Origin: an uncultured Blautia sp.
Lineage (GTDB): Bacteria > Bacillota > Clostridia > Lachnospirales > Lachnospiraceae
DNA: 10,858 bases
Reading direction: 5' to 3'
Assembly: GCA_900765525.1 (NCBI GenBank)
Contig: CAAFRY010000087.1
Coordinates: 1 to 10,858, forward strand
Below, one piece after another: positions 1 to 6,267 of this stretch. Position numbers and translations under genes: made by a program. Positions within the stretch are counted from its first letter, which is position 1, and each line of letters opens with the position of its first letter. The notes under the pieces were generated by a model. It searched no databases, was not told the DNA's origin, and saw only the letters and a program-made list of their open reading frames with translations.

Positions 1-2
1 CT

Positions 3-194
3 GCCAGAAGAAAGGCCCAGAGAAAAAGAGATATGGAGCAGGCCCGGCAGTATGGCTATGGACAGGATGTATACAGCAGAGAACAGAGAACTTCTTCCAG
101 CCCGGTAAGCGGCGCTGTAGACTTAGATGATTTAAGCCGGGAGCTTTCCCAGGAAATACAAAAAATTTATGAAGACGAGAATTATCAGGGATAG
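3..194 (+). CDS. C-terminal end of an unrecognised protein (5' end outside window)
   Basis: An open frame runs from the window edge to a TAG at 192-194, giving about 63 residues with no internal stop. The visible tail is very hydrophilic: it begins with an Arg/Lys/Gln-rich stretch (ARRKAQRKRDMEQARQYG), passes through a Ser-rich linker and ends in an acidic, probably helical segment (DLDDLSRELSQEIQKIYEDE). No catalytic motif or membrane segment is visible and I do not recognise the family. The fabH -35 box begins 3 bases after the stop and no terminator lies between, so read-through into fabH is possible. That the frame is coding is inferred from its openness and from the position of the promoter just after the stop. 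The start and full length are unknown. Confidence 0.5.
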   Translation, partial: ARRKAQRKRDMEQARQYGYGQDVYSREQRTSSSPVSGAVDLDDLSRELSQEIQKIYEDENYQG

Positions 195-196
195 AA

Positions 197-225
197 TTGA
201 CAAACCGGAAGAACTCATGTATACT
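197..225 (+). promoter_or_regulatory. Sigma-A promoter of fabH
   Basis: The -35 is TTGACA at 197-202 (perfect consensus) and the -10 is TATACT at 220-225 (5 of 6), with a spacer of exactly 17 bp. Transcription is expected to start at about 231-233, giving a leader of roughly 73 nt before fabH. The predicted start coincides with the left edge of the palindrome at 233-257. Confidence 0.8.
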
Positions 226-232
226 TAGTGAG

Positions 233-257
233 AAATATTTTGATATACAAAATATTT
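233..257. promoter_or_regulatory. Candidate operator (25-bp palindrome) at the fabH start site
   Basis: Perfect 10-bp inverted repeat: AAATATTTTG (233-242), spacer ATATA (243-247), CAAAATATTT (248-257). It sits at or just after the predicted fabH transcription start, a classic repressor position. The core TTTTG-N5-CAAAA resembles the TTTGA-type palindromes bound by MarR-family fatty-acid regulators (FabT-like) in Firmicutes. It does not resemble the FapR site. Which protein binds is inference, since no regulator gene is adjacent. The A+T richness makes chance palindromes more likely, but 10 perfect pairs at this place is notable. Confidence 0.55.
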
Positions 258-304
258 GATATAAAAAACAAAAAAATAAGAATAAGGTATATAGAGGTAA
301 AGCT

Positions 305-1267
305 ATGAAAGCTAGAATTATAGGGACAGGAAGCGCTGTTCCCGCAGAAAGGGTAACCAATGACGATTTGTCTAAGGTAATAGAAACAAGTGATGAATGG
401 ATTTCTACCCGCACGGGTATCCGGGAGCGAAGAGTCGCACAGGAGGAGACTACGGTTTCCATGGCCGTGGAGGCGGCAAAAAAAGCTTTGGAGAATGCGG
501 AAATGCAGGCCAAGGATATTGAAATCATTATCGTAGCAACCTGTTCTCCGGATTCTTTCTTTCCAAGCGCAGCCTGCCAGGTACAGGAGGCATTAGGAGC
601 CTCAGAGGCAGTGGCCTTTGATTTAAGCGCAGCCTGCTCTGGCTTTGTGTTTGCCCTGAACACGGTGCAGGCATACATAAAAGCAGGCATGTATAAAACT
701 GCCCTTATTGTGGGAGCGGAGACTATGTCTAAACTGGTAGATTGGAACGACAGGGCAACCTGTGTGCTTTTCGGAGACGGGGCCGGAGCCGCTGTAGTAC
801 AGGCAGACCAAGAGGGAATGCTGGGCATGGTCCAACATGCAGACGGAGGTCTGGGTCATGTGCTGACCTGCAAAGCCCGGGAGACCAGAAACCTGCTTAC
901 TCCGGGAGACCAGACCACGGATTACCTGAAAATGGAAGGACAGCCTGTATTTAAATTTGCAGTACGGAAAGTGCCGGAATGTATAGAAGAGGTGCTGGAG
1001 AAAACCGGGGTTTCCAAGGAGGAAATCAAGCATTATGTTCTCCACCAGGCCAACAGCAGGATTATTGAAAGTGTGGCAAAGAGACTGAAGGAGCCAGAAG
1101 AAAAATTCCCTATGAATCTGCATTTCTATGGAAATACTTCTGCGGCCAGTATTCCTATATTGTTAGATGAAATGAACCGGAAGGGGATGCTGGAGAGAGG
1201 GGAGAAGCTGATTCTCTCAGGCTTCGGCGGAGGTCTGACCTGGGGTGCAGCTCTTCTCCAGTGGTAA
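305..1267 (+). CDS. fabH: 3-oxoacyl-[acyl-carrier-protein] synthase III (KAS III)
   Basis: FabH starts type II fatty acid synthesis in the cytoplasm by condensing an acyl-CoA primer with malonyl-ACP, and so helps set chain type. The 320-residue protein is full length for the family. It carries the thiolase-fold catalytic triad: Cys111 in DLSAACSGF, His247 in VLHQANSR and Asn277 in FYGNTSAAS. The C-terminal glycine loop GFGGGLTWGA is at 307-316. The start is supported by AGAGG at 293-297, seven bases before the ATG. The gene stands alone: no acpP, fabD, fabG, fabF or fabK follows, and a long hairpin and a convergent gene close the unit. In many Firmicutes fabH heads a fab operon, so this may be a second copy or a rearranged locus. 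Its own promoter and the palindrome at 233-257 suggest separate control. Primer preference cannot be read with confidence. Confidence 0.95.
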   Translation: MKARIIGTGSAVPAERVTNDDLSKVIETSDEWISTRTGIRERRVAQEETTVSMAVEAAKKALENAEMQAKDIEIIIVATCSPDSFFPSAACQVQEALGASEAVAFDLSAACSGFVFALNTVQAYIKAGMYKTALIVGAETMSKLVDWNDRATCVLFGDGAGAAVVQADQEGMLGMVQHADGGLGHVLTCKARETRNLLTPGDQTTDYLKMEGQPVFKFAVRKVPECIEEVLEKTGVSKEEIKHYVLHQANSRIIESVAKRLKEPEEKFPMNLHFYGNTSAASIPILLDEMNRKGMLERGEKLILSGFGGGLTWGAALLQW

Positions 1268-1308
1268 AAAGGAAAAAAGAGAAAAGAAAATTTACGGGAG
1301 AATAGAGT

Positions 1309-1366
1309 CCTGCCCCGGATGCTTTAGCGGCCAGTTGTGCTTTGCCGCCAAGGCATCCGGGGCAGG
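1309..1366. terminator. Long GC-rich hairpin between convergent fabH and GNAT genes (probable bidirectional terminator)
   Basis: The left arm CCTGCCCCGGATGC (1309-1322) pairs perfectly with GCATCCGGGGCAGG (1353-1366). The stem continues inward through TTT (1323-1325) with AAG (1350-1352, one G-U) and, after one A/C mismatch, GCGGC (1327-1331) with GCCGC (1344-1348), leaving a loop of about 12 nt. It lies 41 bases after the fabH stop and 8 bases beyond the stop of the convergent gene. The T-run following the stem is short on the plus strand (GTTTT at 1372-1376); on the minus strand a looser T-rich stretch begins about 15 bases after the stem. Position favours a shared terminator. The stem is longer than usual, so a repeat element is the alternative. 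Confidence 0.6.
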
Positions 1367-1374
1367 CGTAAGTT

Positions 1375-1848
1375 TTACAGAATGGTCTCCATGCCTACCT
1401 TCAAAGGCTTCAGACCACAGGATTCATAAAATTTCATAGCGCTTTCATTTAAGCTCCATACGTTCAGGGTTACATTATAACATTGATTTTCCCTGGCAAA
1501 AGCAAGGACAGCATGATAGAGGGTTTTTCCTATGTGCTGTCCTCTTTTTGTTTCATCTACACACAGGTCGTCAATGTATAGGGTCTTAATATCTGTCATA
1601 ATGTTGTGGTCCGGATATTGCTGAAAAATGCAAAAAGCATATCCTGCTACCTGTCCGTCTTCATCCACAGCTACAAAAACCGGCTTTTTCGGGTCCTGAA
1701 GAATGTCCATCAGCTCTTCGTCCGTATACTTCCGGGCTCCGTATTTGAATAAATCCGGGCGTCCCTTGTGATGCACCAGGCATACCTGGGAGAGAAGCTG
1801 ATGGATTTTGGGAATATCCTGATTTTCAGCCATGCGTACTTTCATCAT
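1375..1848 (-). CDS. GNAT-family N-acetyltransferase
   Basis: A 157-residue protein of normal single-domain GNAT length. Such enzymes move an acetyl group from acetyl-CoA to an amine; the acceptor here is unknown. An N-terminal helical region carries the start MMKVRMAENQDIPKIHQLLS. Strand beta-4 is around TLYIDDLCVDE (89-99). The acetyl-CoA pyrophosphate loop is KRGQHIGKTL (101-110). The C-terminal part LNVWSLNESAMKFYESCGLKP (128-148) is the typical beta-5/helix segment containing N..A..FYE..GF. In the loop, the usual RGxGIG pattern reads RGQHIG, with His105 in place of Gly. Two adjacent ATGs are possible starts (1848 and 1845). AGAGG lies 6 bases before the first and 9 before the second, so the second is equally likely. 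It has its own promoter and faces fabH; nothing ties it to the uronate genes next door. Confidence 0.88.
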   Translation of the reverse strand: MMKVRMAENQDIPKIHQLLSQVCLVHHKGRPDLFKYGARKYTDEELMDILQDPKKPVFVAVDEDGQVAGYAFCIFQQYPDHNIMTDIKTLYIDDLCVDETKRGQHIGKTLYHAVLAFARENQCYNVTLNVWSLNESAMKFYESCGLKPLKVGMETIL

Positions 1849-1883
1849 GTAAAACCTCTTTTCTGTAAAAAATTATCCTGTAT

Positions 1884-1912
1884 ATTTTAGCACATTCCTG
1901 TGAAAAAGTCAC
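1884..1912 (-). promoter_or_regulatory. Promoter of the GNAT gene
   Basis: On the minus strand, -35 GTGACT (plus 1907-1912, 4 of 6) and -10 TAAAAT (plus 1884-1889, 5 of 6) are 17 bp apart. A TG one base before the -10 makes it an extended -10 element. This gives the GNAT gene its own start about 30 bases upstream of the ATG, separating it from uxaB, which ends about 150 bases upstream. Confidence 0.6.
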
Positions 1913-1936
1913 CAGAAAAACAAGAGGCTAACTTTT

Positions 1937-1985
1937 AAGCAGTAACAGCAGGCTTGCTGCAGATTTTTCAGTGCTTCGGACTGAA
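1937..1985 (-). other. Weak hairpins downstream of uxaB
   Basis: Two small inverted repeats follow the uxaB stop. TTCAGT (plus 1967-1972) pairs with ACTGAA (1980-1985) around a 7-nt loop. GCAGCA pairs with TGCTGT (minus strand, within plus 1940-1960) around AGCC. Neither is followed by a T-run on the minus strand. They may give partial termination of uxaAB, but no convincing intrinsic terminator is visible in the gap between uxaB and the GNAT promoter. Confidence 0.25.
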
Positions 1986-1998
1986 TGCCAAAGAGCTC

Positions 1999-3501
1999 TT
2001 ATAAGCATTCTTTCATTTCTTGGCAGGCTCCCTTGGCTTCTATGTTTTCCAGGATTCTGGTTACTTCTTCTTCAAAGCCCGGAAGCTCTGTTAAATCTCT
2101 TCCCCAGAAATCTTGGTTGGTACATACGGCATGTACCAGTTCACTGGGGCTGTCGTCTCTGTGAGCGTAGTAGAATTCCAGCACAGCTCTGTCGTCAGAA
2201 ATAGTGTAGGAATCTCCGTTGCTGCGTTTGGCCACAAGTCCGGCCTCTGTCAGCTCACGGCCCAGGTGATAGAACTCCAGATAGAAAGCAAAGGAAGCAG
2301 TAATGCACTTGGGAAGTTTGCCGAATTTTTCCACATATCCTTCCAGGGATGGCATGACACGGGCTTTCCATTTAGAGGTAGAATTCAGGGAAATAGAAAG
2401 CAGGGCATGGTCAATAAAAGGATTTTTAAAGCGCTCTGTTACTGCTGCGGCAAAGTCTTTACAATCTTCCTCGGAAAGAGACAGGGTAGGGATGATTTCC
2501 TCATAGATGGTCTTATTCATAAACTTCAGGATAGTGTCGTCATGCATACAGTCTCTTACGATATTCTGTCCTGCCAGGTAAGCTCCCAATACCATAGAGG
2601 TGTGAGCGCCGTTTAAGATACGCACCTTTCTCTGTTTGTAAGGTTTGTGATTGTCTGTAATCAGCACAGGAAGTCCTGCTTCAGCGAAGGGAAGCTCTTT
2701 TTTCAGAGAATCCGGTCCTTCGATAACCCAGAAACCAAATACTTCTCCTGTGTCGATAATATTGTCTTCATAGCCGTTGGCCTCATTGATGGCAGCAGCC
2801 TCTGCTCTGGGATAGCCGGTAACAATACGGTCTACCAAGGTGGAGCAGAAGATATTCTCCTTTTCTATCCACTGGATGAAATCCTCTCCCAGTTCCCACT
2901 GACGTGCATATTTTAACACACACTTTTCCAGCTCTTTGCCATTGTCGTCAATAAGCTCACAAGCCAGGATAATGAAGCCTTTTCCTTCTTCCTGACCGAA
3001 TTTCTGGAAACGGCGGTATAAGAACTGGGTCAATTTGGCCGGATAGCTGGAAGGAGGAGTCTGGTCAAATTGACATTCCGGGTCATAGGCAATTCCTGCT
3101 TCAGTGGTATTACAGGTGATGAAACGCAGCTCCGGATTTTCGGCACAAGCCATAACCTGCTCATAGTCGCTGTGTACGTTTAAGCAGCGGCTTACACAGG
3201 AAATGATTCGCTTGTCGTTTACTTTCTGGTTGTTTTCAAAACCTCTCAGATATAAGGTATACAGGCCTTCCTGCTCATTGATAACATCGGCCAGACTAAA
3301 GCCTGTGTGGTTGGCAATAGGCTGCACCAGAACTACCTTGCTGTTAAAGCCTGCCTTCTCATTCATTATATCAATAAAATAATCCACAAAGGCACGGAGG
3401 AAATTTCCCTCGCCGAACTGCAGCACCCGTTCTGGGGCGTCCTTTAAAAGGAAACCGTCATAGCCCTGCTCTTTCAGAGTTTCATAGCTTAATTTTTTCA
3501 T
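1999..3501 (-). CDS. uxaB: Tagaturonate reductase (altronate oxidoreductase)
   Basis: UxaB reduces D-tagaturonate to D-altronate with NADH, the second step of galacturonate breakdown. The 500-residue protein belongs to the long-chain mannitol dehydrogenase family (E. coli UxaB is about 480 residues). The N-terminal dinucleotide-binding segment is LQFGEGNFLRAF (27-38). STLVDRIVTGYP (220-231) is the conserved family block. The catalytic signature KVRILNGAH (292-300) supplies Lys292, Asn297 and His300. The frame is open 11 codons further upstream, but the chosen ATG at 3501 is preceded by AAAGGAG at good spacing, while the longer start would overlap the end of uxaA. The gap to the uxaA stop is 19 bases, so uxaAB is one leftward transcription unit from the promoter at 5051-5079. 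Fructuronate reductase (UxuB) is a relative; the pairing with uxaA favours UxaB. Confidence 0.93.
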   Translation of the reverse strand: MKKLSYETLKEQGYDGFLLKDAPERVLQFGEGNFLRAFVDYFIDIMNEKAGFNSKVVLVQPIANHTGFSLADVINEQEGLYTLYLRGFENNQKVNDKRIISCVSRCLNVHSDYEQVMACAENPELRFITCNTTEAGIAYDPECQFDQTPPSSYPAKLTQFLYRRFQKFGQEEGKGFIILACELIDDNGKELEKCVLKYARQWELGEDFIQWIEKENIFCSTLVDRIVTGYPRAEAAAINEANGYEDNIIDTGEVFGFWVIEGPDSLKKELPFAEAGLPVLITDNHKPYKQRKVRILNGAHTSMVLGAYLAGQNIVRDCMHDDTILKFMNKTIYEEIIPTLSLSEEDCKDFAAAVTERFKNPFIDHALLSISLNSTSKWKARVMPSLEGYVEKFGKLPKCITASFAFYLEFYHLGRELTEAGLVAKRSNGDSYTISDDRAVLEFYYAHRDDSPSELVHAVCTNQDFWGRDLTELPGFEEEVTRILENIEAKGACQEMKECL

Positions 3502-3520
3502 TATCTTGCTCCTTTCTCTA

Positions 3521-5002
3521 TCAGAGTGTAACACCCTGTTTAAAAATCGCCATATCGTGGAAGCCTGCTTTTTCGGATTTTACTTCTTCCCCTGAGGCTA
3601 CCGCCATTACATAATCAAAAAGCTGATTTCCCAAGCTGTTTAAGTCTGTACCTTCTACCATGGTACCACAGTTAAAATCAATCCAATTGCTTTTTTTCTC
3701 ATAAAGAGAAGAATTGCTGGAAATCTTCACTGTAGGAACCGGGGAAGCGAAGGGAGTCCCCCTCCCTGTAGTAAAGAGTACAATGTGGGCACCGGAAGCA
3801 GCCAGAGCTGTGGAAGCCACTAAGTCATTGCCCGGTGCGCTTAAAAGATTCAGACCCTTTTCCTGAACCCTCTCACCGTAGGCCAGAACTCCCCGAACCG
3901 GAGCGCTTCCGGATTTCTGAGTGCAGCCCATGGACTTATCCTCCAGAGTGGAAATACCTCCCTTTTTGTTCCCTGGAGAGGGATTTTCATAGATGGTCTG
4001 GTTATGACTTTTAAAGTAATTCTTAAAATCATTGATAAGATTTACGGTTTTGTGGAATAATTCCTTGTTTTCACAGCGGTTCATCAGCAGGGTTTCTGCA
4101 CCGAACATTTCCGGAACCTCTGTGAGAATTGTAGTTCCTCCCTTGGAAATCAACAAATCGGAGAATGTCCCTACAGTAGGGTTAGCGGTAATGCCGGAAA
4201 GGCCGTCTGAACCGCCGCATTTCATACCGATAATCAATTCCTTACAGCTGATTGGCTCTCTTTTGGCAGGGGCTGCGTAATCTATCAGCTCCCGGATAAG
4301 CTTCAGGGCATCGCTTATCTCATCCTCGGATTCCTGGCATACCAGGAATTTTACCCGGTTTTCGTCATAGTCTCCAAGATAATCCTTCAGTACGGGAATG
4401 TTACTATTTTCGCATCCAAGACCCAGCACCAGCACTCCGCCTGCATTTGGATGCTGAATTAAATCAGCCAGAATTTGTCTGGTATTTTCCTGGTCATCGC
4501 CCATCTGGGAACAGCCGTAGGGGTGGGGGAAGGCTGCAATGGCTTCGATACTGCCCTTTATCAGAGACTGGGCTTTTCTTTCTATAGCTGTGGCTACATT
4601 ATTGACACAGCCTACAGTGGGAATAATCCAGATTTCATTGCGTACCCCAACCTTGCCGTCTTTTCTTTTATATCCGTTGAAAAAGCGTTCCTCTGTAGGA
4701 GCCAGAGAAGTTTCCTGCTTATCATAAGTATAGTCCAGTAAATCTCCCAGTGCGGTTTTCATATTGTGTACATGAATCCAGGAACCTGCTTTTATGGATT
4801 CCTTGGCCAGTCCTATGGGCTCCCCGTATTTGATAACCTGTTCCCCTGTTTCCAGGTCTGTAAGGGCAAATTTATGGCCCTGGGGAATGTCCTCGGATAA
4901 GGTAAGCTCCTGCTGGCCAATGGTAACCGGAGTCCCTGCTTTCAGAGGGGAGAGGGCCACAGCTACCTTATCTGAAGGATGAATTTTAATGTATTTCTGC
5001 AT
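3521..5002 (-). CDS. uxaA: Altronate dehydratase
   Basis: UxaA removes water from D-altronate to give 2-keto-3-deoxy-D-gluconate, the third step of galacturonate catabolism; known members are iron-dependent. The 493-residue length matches E. coli UxaA (about 495). An N-terminal SAF-type domain covers about 1-95 and includes GHKFALTD (42-49) and HVHN (77-80). The large catalytic part carries GVRNEIWIIPTVGCVN (119-134), HPYGCSQMGDD (160-170), LGLGCEN (193-199), KCGGSDGLSGITANP (261-275), TEVPEMFGAE (294-303) and DKSMGCTQKSG (355-365). The end, MAIFKQGVTL, is nearly that of the E. coli protein. Cysteines 132, 164, 197, 262 and 360 lie in these blocks and are likely metal or active-site residues. 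The ATG at 5002 is chosen because AGGAGG lies 10 bases before it and the protein then begins as in E. coli; the open frame continues 39 codons upstream through the promoter and operator and is not credible there. Confidence 0.96.
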   Translation of the reverse strand: MQKYIKIHPSDKVAVALSPLKAGTPVTIGQQELTLSEDIPQGHKFALTDLETGEQVIKYGEPIGLAKESIKAGSWIHVHNMKTALGDLLDYTYDKQETSLAPTEERFFNGYKRKDGKVGVRNEIWIIPTVGCVNNVATAIERKAQSLIKGSIEAIAAFPHPYGCSQMGDDQENTRQILADLIQHPNAGGVLVLGLGCENSNIPVLKDYLGDYDENRVKFLVCQESEDEISDALKLIRELIDYAAPAKREPISCKELIIGMKCGGSDGLSGITANPTVGTFSDLLISKGGTTILTEVPEMFGAETLLMNRCENKELFHKTVNLINDFKNYFKSHNQTIYENPSPGNKKGGISTLEDKSMGCTQKSGSAPVRGVLAYGERVQEKGLNLLSAPGNDLVASTALAASGAHIVLFTTGRGTPFASPVPTVKISSNSSLYEKKSNWIDFNCGTMVEGTDLNSLGNQLFDYVMAVASGEEVKSEKAGFHDMAIFKQGVTL

Positions 5003-5031
5003 ATTAGGTATTCCTCCTAGCGAAAATGAAT

Positions 5032-5049
5032 AATGTAAGGGCTTACATT
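5032..5049. promoter_or_regulatory. Operator 1 (LacI-type) at the uxaA start site
   Basis: The palindrome AATGTAAG-GG-CTTACATT has perfect 8-bp arms. It covers the expected uxaA transcription start (about 5043-5045) just downstream of the -10. Operator 2 shares its central 16 bases. An overlapping palindrome TTACATT-T-AATGTAA (5043-5057) adds a third AATGTAA half-site that covers the uxaA -10. The likely ligand is the LacI-family protein encoded at 5247. The site also matches the CcpA cre consensus TGWAARCGYTWWCA at 13 of 14 positions, missing only the central C, so CcpA binding is a possible alternative. Confidence 0.8.
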
Positions 5050-5050
5050 T

Positions 5051-5079
5051 AATGTAACTCCCAAAACCTACTTCGTCAA
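5051..5079 (-). promoter_or_regulatory. Promoter of uxaAB
   Basis: On the minus strand, -35 TTGACG (plus 5074-5079, 5 of 6) and -10 TACATT (plus 5051-5056, 4 of 6) are separated by 17 bp. T-rich minus-strand sequence directly upstream of the -35 (plus 5085-5105) could act as an UP element. Transcription would start inside operator 1. Confidence 0.7.
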
Positions 5080-5164
5080 CAGATATTTTGAAAAAATCAG
5101 AAAAATATCCAGTATGCATAAAAAGTAAAGAAAAAAACTGTGAATTATTTCAGAAAAAAACCTT

Positions 5165-5193
5165 TTGCAATTGAGAATCTTTTCTTGTATAAT
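5165..5193 (+). promoter_or_regulatory. Promoter of the regulator-TRAP operon
   Basis: -35 TTGCAA (5165-5170, 4 of 6) and a perfect -10 TATAAT (5188-5193) with a 17-bp spacer. An A-run at 5154-5160 lies just upstream of the -35 and could aid polymerase binding. The expected start at about 5200 touches operator 2, so the regulator probably represses its own gene and the transporter genes behind it. Confidence 0.8.
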
Positions 5194-5201
5194 GAGAAAA
5201 A

Positions 5202-5219
5202 GATGTAAGGGCTTACATC
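5202..5219. promoter_or_regulatory. Operator 2 (LacI-type) at the regulator start site
   Basis: The palindrome GATGTAAG-GG-CTTACATC has perfect 8-bp arms. It sits 9 bases after the -10 and ends 27 bases before the regulator's ATG. Its centre lies exactly 170 bp from that of operator 1, and both sites carry the same GG centre on the plus strand although the promoters point in opposite directions. Confidence 0.82.
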
Positions 5220-5246
5220 AATTTCCAGCAAAGGAAGTGAGAATAT

Positions 5247-6245
5247 ATGAATATCTATGATATAGCAGAGCTGGCGGGCGTATCCATTGCCACGGTATCC
5301 AGAGTGGTCAATGACAGCCCTAAAGTAAGCGAGAAGACCAAAGCCAGGGTGCGGGCTATTATGGAAGAGAATAATTATACTCCAAATGTGTTCGCCAGGG
5401 GTCTGGGGTTAAATTCTATGAAGACAGTAGGGATTATCTGCCCGGATGTTTCAGATGATTACATGGCAGGCTCTGTAGCATATCTGGAGAAGAGACTGCG
5501 TACCTATGGCTATGACTGTATCCTGTACTGCAGCGGCTACCAATATGAGGATAAGGTAAACGCTGTGCATCTGCTGCTTCAGAAGCGTATTGACGCTCTC
5601 CTTTTAGTAGGCTCCCACTATGCCGGCGATGGAGGAGAGGATACCACGGAGTATATTGCCCAAGCGGCCCAGGAGGTTCCTGTTTTTTTAATTAACGGCT
5701 ATATCCGCTGTAAGGGTGTTTACTGTGTGCTTTCTGACAATTATCAGATTATGTACGATACGGTTTCCGCATTGACAGAAGCCGGAAGAAAACGTATTTT
5801 ATTTCTTTATGACTCAAAATCCTACAGTGCAATGGGAAAATTAAGGGGCTATGAGGACGCACTGCGGGATAACGGCCTTCCGGTACTTCAGGAACTTGAG
5901 ATTTTTGAACAGAATAAAATACTGAAGGTGCGTGACAGGCTTCTGGCGGAGAAGGATTTGAAATTCGACGCTGCAATTGCCACAGACGACGGACTTGCCG
6001 TGGGAGCAGTGAAATATGCAAGGATGAACAATCTCTCCATTCCAGAAGATGTGAATATCATAGGTTTTAATAATTCAGAGCTTTCGGTCTGCTGTGAACC
6101 GGAGCTGTCAAGTATTGACAGCCGCAGTGAGACGCTTTGCAAGACGGCTGTGGACTCTATGATGATGGTGTTAAACGGCCATACGGTAAGGCATAAGAAG
6201 GTTGTACCCTGCCGGCTGATAAAGCGCCGCACTACAAATTTCTAA
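5247..6245 (+). CDS. LacI-family transcriptional regulator, probable hexuronate-pathway repressor
   Basis: A 332-residue LacI/GalR regulator of normal length. The N-terminal helix-turn-helix reads DIAELAGVSIATVSRVVN (5-22). The hinge region YTPNVFARGLGL (44-55) holds Leu53 at the place of the minor-groove-inserting leucine. A periplasmic-binding-protein-like effector domain follows (about 60-325), with the family block AIATDDGLAVGA and NIIGFNNSELS near the end. The start is set by a purine-rich site (AAGGAAGTGAG) before the ATG. It is the first gene of the rightward unit and lies divergently from uxaAB with two matching palindromes between them, so control of both directions, including itself, is a strong inference. 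The inducer is probably a uronate-pathway intermediate but cannot be read from the sequence. The role matches ExuR, UxuR or KdgR regulators of other Firmicutes; I give no symbol because orthology is uncertain. Confidence 0.92.
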   Translation: MNIYDIAELAGVSIATVSRVVNDSPKVSEKTKARVRAIMEENNYTPNVFARGLGLNSMKTVGIICPDVSDDYMAGSVAYLEKRLRTYGYDCILYCSGYQYEDKVNAVHLLLQKRIDALLLVGSHYAGDGGEDTTEYIAQAAQEVPVFLINGYIRCKGVYCVLSDNYQIMYDTVSALTEAGRKRILFLYDSKSYSAMGKLRGYEDALRDNGLPVLQELEIFEQNKILKVRDRLLAEKDLKFDAAIATDDGLAVGAVKYARMNNLSIPEDVNIIGFNNSELSVCCEPELSSIDSRSETLCKTAVDSMMMVLNGHTVRHKKVVPCRLIKRRTTNF

Positions 6246-6267
6246 GAAAAATGGAAGGAAAAGTAAG

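Noticed and set aside
623..1123. 166-codon open frame on the minus strand opposite fabH
   Set aside because: It lies wholly inside a clear fabH gene, has Cys/His/Phe-rich low-credibility composition and resembles no family; a shadow frame.
1245..1439. 64-codon plus-strand frame spanning the fabH end and the hairpin
   Set aside because: It runs through the terminator hairpin and overlaps two real genes in other frames; no ribosome site.
3502..3534. Longer uxaB start adding 11 residues
   Set aside because: It overlaps the uxaA end and lacks a ribosome site; the ATG at 3501 has AAAGGAG and gives the usual N-terminus.
5003..5119. Longer uxaA start adding 39 residues
   Set aside because: It would be translated from the promoter and operator DNA; the ATG at 5002 has AGGAGG and matches the E. 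coli N-terminus.
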